Assembly (NCBI GenBank): GCA_026129385.1
Contig: JAHCIE010000145.1
Span: 1 to 7,784, forward strand
Direction of reading: 5' to 3'
Source: Anaerolineae bacterium
GTDB lineage: Bacteria > Chloroflexota > Anaerolineae > Epilineales > JAHCIE01
DNA length: 7,784 nt
Under the pieces are notes generated by a model. The model was not told the origin of the DNA and made no database searches. It saw only the letters and a list, made by a program, of their open reading frames with translations. The position numbers and the translations under genes were made by a program. This document shows positions 4,530 through 7,784 of the stretch, in pieces (the first letter of the stretch is position 1; each line of letters begins with the position of its first letter).

Positions 4530-6269
4530 CTACGGCGTCCCACTCAAGGCCGTTGTGCTCAAGGCCGTCACCCGGCACAGATCCGGGTCGGTCACGAGCA
4601 TGACGTCATCCGGGCCGAAGGCGACGCCAACAGGGCGGCCGAACTGGCCGGGTGCGGCCCCGCGCGTCCCAAACTGCGCCAGCGGCCGCACATCCGGCGT
4701 CAGGGCCAGGACGCGGCCGCCTTCGGGGTCTGTCAGCAAGATGCGTCCGTCCGGGGCAATGGCAAGGTGCGGCGACTCGATCGTGTTCGCCAGTGGGCCG
4801 GGGAAACGCTCGCGGCGGCCGCTGGACGGGTCCACCTTCCAGAATGCGCCGGCGATCGGCTCGGCCACGAACAGCAAACCGCCGGGGCTGAGGGTGGCGT
4901 CGGTCGGCTGGCCGGGGCCAAGCTCGTCCTCTGGGCCGCCGAATTGTTGGATGAGTTGGCCGTTGGCGTCGGCCTGCAGGATACGTGCGCCGCCCGTGTC
5001 AGCGACGATGAAGTCGCCGTTGGCGGCGATGCCAAGCCCGCGCGGCCGGTAGGTCGTCAGCTCGGCGCCGAACTGACGCAGGAACTCGCCCTCTGGCGAC
5101 CACAGCGAGATGACTTGGTTGACGGCGTCGAGGGCGGCGATCTCGCCCTGCGGCGTTACTTCCAGGTCGAAGACCTCGGTGAACCGGCCCGGTCCCTCGC
5201 CTTTCTCGCCCCAGGCAGCCAGGAACTGGCCGTCGGGGCCGATTTTGACGATGCGATTGCCGACCATGTCGGCGATATAGACGTTGCCCTCCCGGTCGAC
5301 GGTCACGCCGATGGGTTTTTGCAGTTGATCCTCAGTCGTGCCGCAGGTTCCGAAGGTCCACAGCACGGCCGGTTCCACGGCGGGGAAATCGCCCAGCGGT
5401 GAAGCTACGGCCGGGGCGGCTGCGGCGGGTTGTTCGGGGGCGGGTTCAGCCGGTGGGGCGGTCTCGATGATCGCGCCCGTCTCCGGCTCGACGGCCACCA
5501 GCGGCGTCTCCAGCGTGGGCGGCGGGGGCAGCACCAATCCGGCGGGTAGTTCGTCTTCCGCCGGGTAGAGATAGGCGCTGGGGATGATCGTCTTGCCGCC
5601 GCCGGGGGGCTGCCACCAGAGTTGCATGTCACGCGACCCGCCCAGCTCGTTGTATTTGACTTCGATGTCGTGAAAGCCCTCACTCAGGTCGATCACGCCC
5701 TCGCGGTATTCGGAGCCGTGCGAGCCGCTGTTATCGACCACCAACTGGCCATCGACCGCGACCAACGAGCCATCGTCCGAACGGGCGCCGAAGACGTAGG
5801 TTCCGGCGGTGGGGGCGGCGACCTTGCCCACCCAACGGATGGAGAACGGTTCGCGCAGGGAGTTGTTGGGCAGGATGAAGAGGTCGCGCTGGATCAGGCT
5901 GGGCGTGCCCGACCAGTCGGGGCTGGCGTAGTAGTAGCCGACTAGCCCGTTCGAGGCGCCGGGCAGGGTGTAGAGCGAGGCCGGGTCGATGGCGGTGAGG
6001 GTGGGGTTGGCCGGCGTCGCCCAGCTCAGCCGCAGCTTGCCGGGTTGAGCGTCGGCGCGATAGACCAGGCGCAAGCCCTGGAAGCCACCGGGGAGGGTGC
6101 GCTGGATTTGTTTGCTGCCGTTGCGCACCGTGATCGCCTCGACCTCATCCAGGTAGAGCGTTGCTTCGCCGCCGTCGTCCAGCAACTCGAAGGTGTAGTC
6201 GCCGTAGCCGGGAACGAGGAGGGCGCCCTGGTATTCGACCTGGAAGGGGGCCGGGAGGGGGGCGGGGGT
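4530..6269 (-). CDS. PA14 and NHL beta-propeller protein, N-terminus missing
   Basis: The C-terminal ~575 residues of a large, probably extracytoplasmic protein. From the truncated end there is part of a PA14-like domain (FQVEYQGALLVPGYGDYTFE, then LLDDGGEATLYLDE). A complete second PA14 domain follows (GLVGYYYASPDWSG, SIRWVGKV, TYVFGARSDDGSLVAVDGQL, DIEVKYNELGG, MQLWWQPPGG). Next come a Pro/Ala/Glu-rich linker and about six NHL blades, each near 40 residues (IGVTVDREGNVYIADMVGNR, DLEVTPQGEIAAL, GLGIAANGDFIVAD, ATLSPGGLLFVAE, HLAIAPDGRILLTD, GVAFGPDDVMLVTD). PA14 domains usually bind carbohydrate or act as structural lectin-like modules, and NHL propellers mediate binding; no catalytic residues are seen. 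The frame stays open to an ATG at 6,440, but upstream of about 6,269 it only reads TolA DNA out of frame. That N-terminus (Arg/Ala/Gly-rich) is not credible, and the real start is missing. Confidence 0.85.
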   Translation of the reverse strand, partial: TPAPLPAPFQVEYQGALLVPGYGDYTFELLDDGGEATLYLDEVEAITVRNGSKQIQRTLPGGFQGLRLVYRADAQPGKLRLSWATPANPTLTAIDPASLYTLPGASNGLVGYYYASPDWSGTPSLIQRDLFILPNNSLREPFSIRWVGKVAAPTAGTYVFGARSDDGSLVAVDGQLVVDNSGSHGSEYREGVIDLSEGFHDIEVKYNELGGSRDMQLWWQPPGGGKTIIPSAYLYPAEDELPAGLVLPPPPTLETPLVAVEPETGAIIETAPPAEPAPEQPAAAAPAVASPLGDFPAVEPAVLWTFGTCGTTEDQLQKPIGVTVDREGNVYIADMVGNRIVKIGPDGQFLAAWGEKGEGPGRFTEVFDLEVTPQGEIAALDAVNQVISLWSPEGEFLRQFGAELTTYRPRGLGIAANGDFIVADTGGARILQADANGQLIQQFGGPEDELGPGQPTDATLSPGGLLFVAEPIAGAFWKVDPSSGRRERFPGPLANTIESPHLAIAPDGRILLTDPEGGRVLALTPDVRPLAQFGTRGAAPGQFGRPVGVAFGPDDVMLVTDPDLCRVTALSTTALSGTP

Positions 6270-6295
6270 GGCGGCGGCGGCGGCGGAGGCGGCGT
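6245..6295. other. Join between two unlike genomes in CCG/GCC repeat
   Basis: On the plus strand this stretch is a low-complexity run of GGC/GGA and G repeats. On the minus strand one frame encodes the TolA polyproline and another the poly-Ala/Pro lead into the PA14/NHL protein. The reading frame with coding sense switches within it. Low-complexity GC repeats shared by unrelated genomes are a known cause of false joins in assembly. Confidence 0.75.
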
Positions 6296-6487
6296 CGGCT
6301 CCACGACGGGCGCCTTCACCGGCGGCGCGTAGAGCTCGGCCGTGACCGGCGCCGGCTCGCGGCTCTTCCACTGCACCGAGAACACGAGCACCGCGAGGAA
6401 GGAGAGCTGCACGACCACGGCGAGCAGCAGCGCCCACCACTTGCCGGTGATCCGCCGCGGCTGCCGCGGCCGCTCGGGCTTCGCCAT
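6257..6487 (-). CDS. tolA: TolA N-terminal fragment, truncated in Pro-rich linker
   Basis: About 77 residues of TolA, the inner-membrane-anchored, periplasm-spanning subunit of the Tol-Pal envelope system. A basic N-terminus (MAKPERPRQPRRITGKW) precedes one transmembrane helix at about 17-39 (WWALLLAVVVQLSFLAVLVF), then REPAPVTAELYAPP, a segment typical of betaproteobacterial TolA. A run of twelve prolines at 66-77 follows. After it the frame reads SRPPSRSNTR and then nonsense against the PA14/NHL gene. The long helical domain and C-terminal domain of TolA are absent; family members are normally about 280-420 residues. The start lies 19 bases after the tolR stop, as expected in a tol operon. 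The truncation is best read as an assembly join, not natural decay. Confidence 0.88.
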
Positions 6488-6506
6488 CGTCGCGCCGGTC
6501 CGCGCG

Positions 6507-6917
6507 CTAGGTGGCCGGCGGGCGCGCGAGCAGGCCCACCTTCTTCACGCCGTTGCGCTGCAGGAGGTCGAGCACCGCCAGCACGTCCTCGTAGCGCGCG
6601 CCCTTGTCCGCCGCGATGACCACCGGCTGCTCCTGCTTCCCCTGCCGCGCGAGCACGCGGGCGACCAGCTCGTCGCGCGAGACGCGCGCGGCCGGCGCGT
6701 TGCCGGACTGGTCGCGCAGCCACAGCGAGTTGTCGGTGCGCAGCGTGACCTCGAGCGGCTGCACCGGTGTGGTGAGCCTGCTGCCGACCGAGGGCAGCTC
6801 GATCTCGCCGGGGCTCACCAGCGGCGCCGTGACCATGAAGATCACGAGCAGCACCAGCATCACGTCGATGTAGGGCACGACGTTGATCTGGTTGATCGAC
6901 TTGCGTGGGCGGCGCAT
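6507..6917 (-). CDS. tolR: TolR, Tol-Pal proton-channel subunit
   Basis: This 136-residue protein of the ExbD/TolR family is normal in length. It starts MRRPRKSINQINVVPYIDVM, then LVLLVIFMVTAPLV, giving one transmembrane segment at about 16-33. The essential aspartate is present as D18 in the YIDVMLVLL motif (the equivalent of E. coli TolR D23), so proton-driven function is expected. The periplasmic part includes GEIELPSVGS and VVIAADKGARYEDVLAVLDL, typical of the family. With TolQ it forms the motor that energises TolA to maintain the outer membrane and assist constriction at division. It is 19 bases upstream of tolA, but is separated from tolQ by 99 bases holding a palindromic repeat, an unusually wide gap. 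No clear Shine-Dalgarno sequence precedes the ATG, because the repeat ends just before it. Confidence 0.96.
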   Translation of the reverse strand: MRRPRKSINQINVVPYIDVMLVLLVIFMVTAPLVSPGEIELPSVGSRLTTPVQPLEVTLRTDNSLWLRDQSGNAPAARVSRDELVARVLARQGKQEQPVVIAADKGARYEDVLAVLDLLQRNGVKKVGLLARPPAT

Positions 6918-6921
6918 TTCG

Positions 6922-7008
6922 TTTCACAAAGAGACGCCGAGACGCAGAGGGAAGCACTGTTCCGCGAATCGTCCGGGTTTCCTCGGCGTCTCTGCGTCTC
7001 CTGTGAAA
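6922..7008. repeat. Intergenic palindromic repeat between tolQ and tolR
   Basis: The gap is filled by a long imperfect inverted repeat. The left arm (6,922-6,953) begins TTTCACAAAGAGACGC and the right arm (6,978-7,008) ends GCGTCTCCTGTGAAA. The arms of 31-32 bases agree at most positions, with one base gap and about four mismatches, around a loop of some 24 bases. The CTCTGCGTCTC-like composition recalls dispersed intergenic repeats (REP/MITE-like) known in various bacterial genomes. In RNA it would fold into a long hairpin between the two coding regions. Confidence 0.75.
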
Positions 7009-7016
7009 AAGGAAGG

Positions 7017-7685
7017 TCACCCCTGCCGCTGCAGGATGTTCGAGAACTCCTCGATGAACGTCTCGTAGCGTGTTGCCAGCCGGTCGACGTCGTGCGTGTA
7101 GCGGTTGTACGCGACGACCGCCGGGATCGCGGCGAACAGGCCCATGGCGGTCGCGACGAGCGCCTCCGCGATGCCGGGCGCGACCTGCGCGAGCGTCGCC
7201 TGCGCGACGTTCGAGAGGGAGCGGAACGCGTTCATGATCCCCCACACGGTCCCGAACAGGCCGCCGTAGGGCGACACCGAGCCGACGCTCGCGAGGCCCG
7301 CGAGATGCGCCTCCAGCGAGTCGATCTCGCGCTGGAACGCGGCGCGCATCGCGCGGCGCGCCGCGTCGAGCGTGAGCGTCGACGAGCTTCCCTGCCGGCG
7401 GTGCTTCGCGAATTCGCGGAAGCCCGCCGTGAAGATGTGCTCGAGACCGCCGCCGTTGCGCGACTGCGAGGCCTTCTGGTAGAGCTCGGCCAGGTCGCCG
7501 CCCTTCCAGAACTCGTCCTCGAAGCGGTCGGCGTCGCGCTTCGCGGCCGAGAGCTGGAACAGCTTCTGGAAGATCTGCCACCAGCTCCAGAGCGACAGCG
7601 CCGCGAGCAGCGCCATCACGGCCTGGACGACGATCGACGCGTTCGCGACCATCGCGACGAACGACAGGTCGGCATGCACGTTCAC
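7017..7685 (-). CDS. tolQ: TolQ, Tol-Pal motor subunit
   Basis: This 222-residue protein of the MotA/TolQ/ExbB family is close to the usual ~225-230. The first membrane segment is at about 10-34 (MVANASIVVQAVMALLAAL). A cytoplasmic loop follows, then two further segments around 130-152 (SVGSVSPYGGLFGTVWGIM) and 171-193 (GIAEALVATAMGLFAAIPAV), whose GTVWGIM and GIAEALVATAMGL motifs are diagnostic. It forms the inner-membrane proton channel with TolR. I choose the GTG at 7,685 as the start: GGAG lies 8 bases upstream, and the GTG overlaps the ybgC stop as GTGA, a common translational-coupling arrangement in tol operons. A longer reading from 7,757 would run wholly within ybgC and adds an Arg-rich extension not found in TolQ. 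Confidence 0.95.
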   Translation of the reverse strand: MNVHADLSFVAMVANASIVVQAVMALLAALSLWSWWQIFQKLFQLSAAKRDADRFEDEFWKGGDLAELYQKASQSRNGGGLEHIFTAGFREFAKHRRQGSSSTLTLDAARRAMRAAFQREIDSLEAHLAGLASVGSVSPYGGLFGTVWGIMNAFRSLSNVAQATLAQVAPGIAEALVATAMGLFAAIPAVVAYNRYTHDVDRLATRYETFIEEFSNILQRQG

Positions 7686-7784
7686 GTCGGCTTCTCCATC
7701 AGGCAGGCGAGCTCGCGGGGGACGCGCGCGGGCTTCCAGCCTTCGCGCGCGAGGCACGCGAGGCGGACGACGCCCTCGACGAGG
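7682..7784 (-). CDS. ybgC: YbgC acyl-CoA thioesterase, C-terminal end
   Basis: The last 33 residues of a protein entering from the right edge read LVEGVVRLACLAREGWKPAR, then VPRELACLMEKPT and TGA at 7,684-7,682. The hydrophobic VxLACL strand followed by the (F/W)KPxR(V/I)PxEL ending matches YbgC, the hotdog-fold thioesterase that usually opens the tol-pal operon. The stop overlaps the tolQ GTG by GTGA. Only the tail is present, so identity rests on this short motif and on synteny. Confidence 0.75.
   Translation of the reverse strand, partial: LVEGVVRLACLAREGWKPARVPRELACLMEKPT

Noticed and set aside
4195..5052. Plus-strand open frame of 285 codons across DUF1858 and the NHL region
   Set aside because: Composition is Arg/Ser/Pro-rich and patternless, and it is antisense to clear NHL repeats; a shadow frame.
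6270..6440. Natural N-terminus for the PA14/NHL protein starting at 6,440
   Set aside because: The segment is TolA DNA read out of frame: it is Arg/Ala/Gly-rich without a signal peptide or domain, while the TolA frame is clearly the coding one.
6316..7581. Minus-strand open frame of 421 codons across tolQ, tolR and tolA
   Set aside because: Arg/Ala-rich out-of-frame reading of three recognised tol genes and of the repeat between them.
1..7784. CRISPR array, tRNA, rRNA or transposase genes
   Set aside because: No regularly spaced repeats, no tRNA or rRNA-like stretches and no transposase motifs were seen on either strand.

Overview
The window reads as metagenomic DNA with two unlike parts that meet near position 6,245-6,295. 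The left part (about 1-6,260) is GC-rich. It carries an anaerobic or nitric-oxide-response gene set (a RIC/YtfE/ScdA iron-sulfur repair protein, a DUF2249 protein, a DUF1858 CxxC protein), a cupin, a TIM-barrel sugar-isomerase-like protein, and a PA14 plus NHL-propeller protein. The style of the PA14/NHL protein suggests a Chloroflexota-like bacterium, but that is an inference and no phylogenetic marker is present. The right part (about 6,260-7,784) is the start of a Gram-negative tol-pal operon, ybgC-tolQ-tolR-tolA, in a betaproteobacterial (Burkholderiales-like) style. TolA is cut off inside its proline-rich linker, exactly where the PA14/NHL protein begins in another frame. An assembly chimera at a low-complexity CCG/GCC tract is the simplest explanation.

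Layout: 1-259 has no convincing gene. A minus-strand operon runs from 2,244 down to 260: ric, cupin, TIM-barrel protein. Divergently, a DUF2249 gene lies at 2,532-2,768 (+), followed by what looks like a broken DUF488/YeaO-type gene and a strong hairpin. A minus-strand island at 3,006-4,117 of lower and uneven GC holds a RibD-C/dihydrofolate-reductase-like protein and a SnoaL/NTF2-like protein. A DUF1858 gene follows at 4,152-4,334 (-). The PA14/NHL protein fragment occupies 4,530 to about 6,269 (-), and the tol genes occupy the rest, all on the minus strand.

The most coherent signal is regulatory. Three promoters (ric, DUF2249, DUF1858) each carry an FNR/CRP-family type palindrome (TTGAT-N4-ATCAA or a variant) 22-23 bases upstream of a plausible -10 box. 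This is the geometry of class II activation centred near -41.5. The ric and DUF1858 promoters are also alike outside the palindrome. This ties ric, cupin, the TIM-barrel gene, DUF2249 and DUF1858 into one likely regulon responding to low oxygen or nitric oxide, and makes the cupin and TIM-barrel genes candidates for uncharacterised roles in that response.
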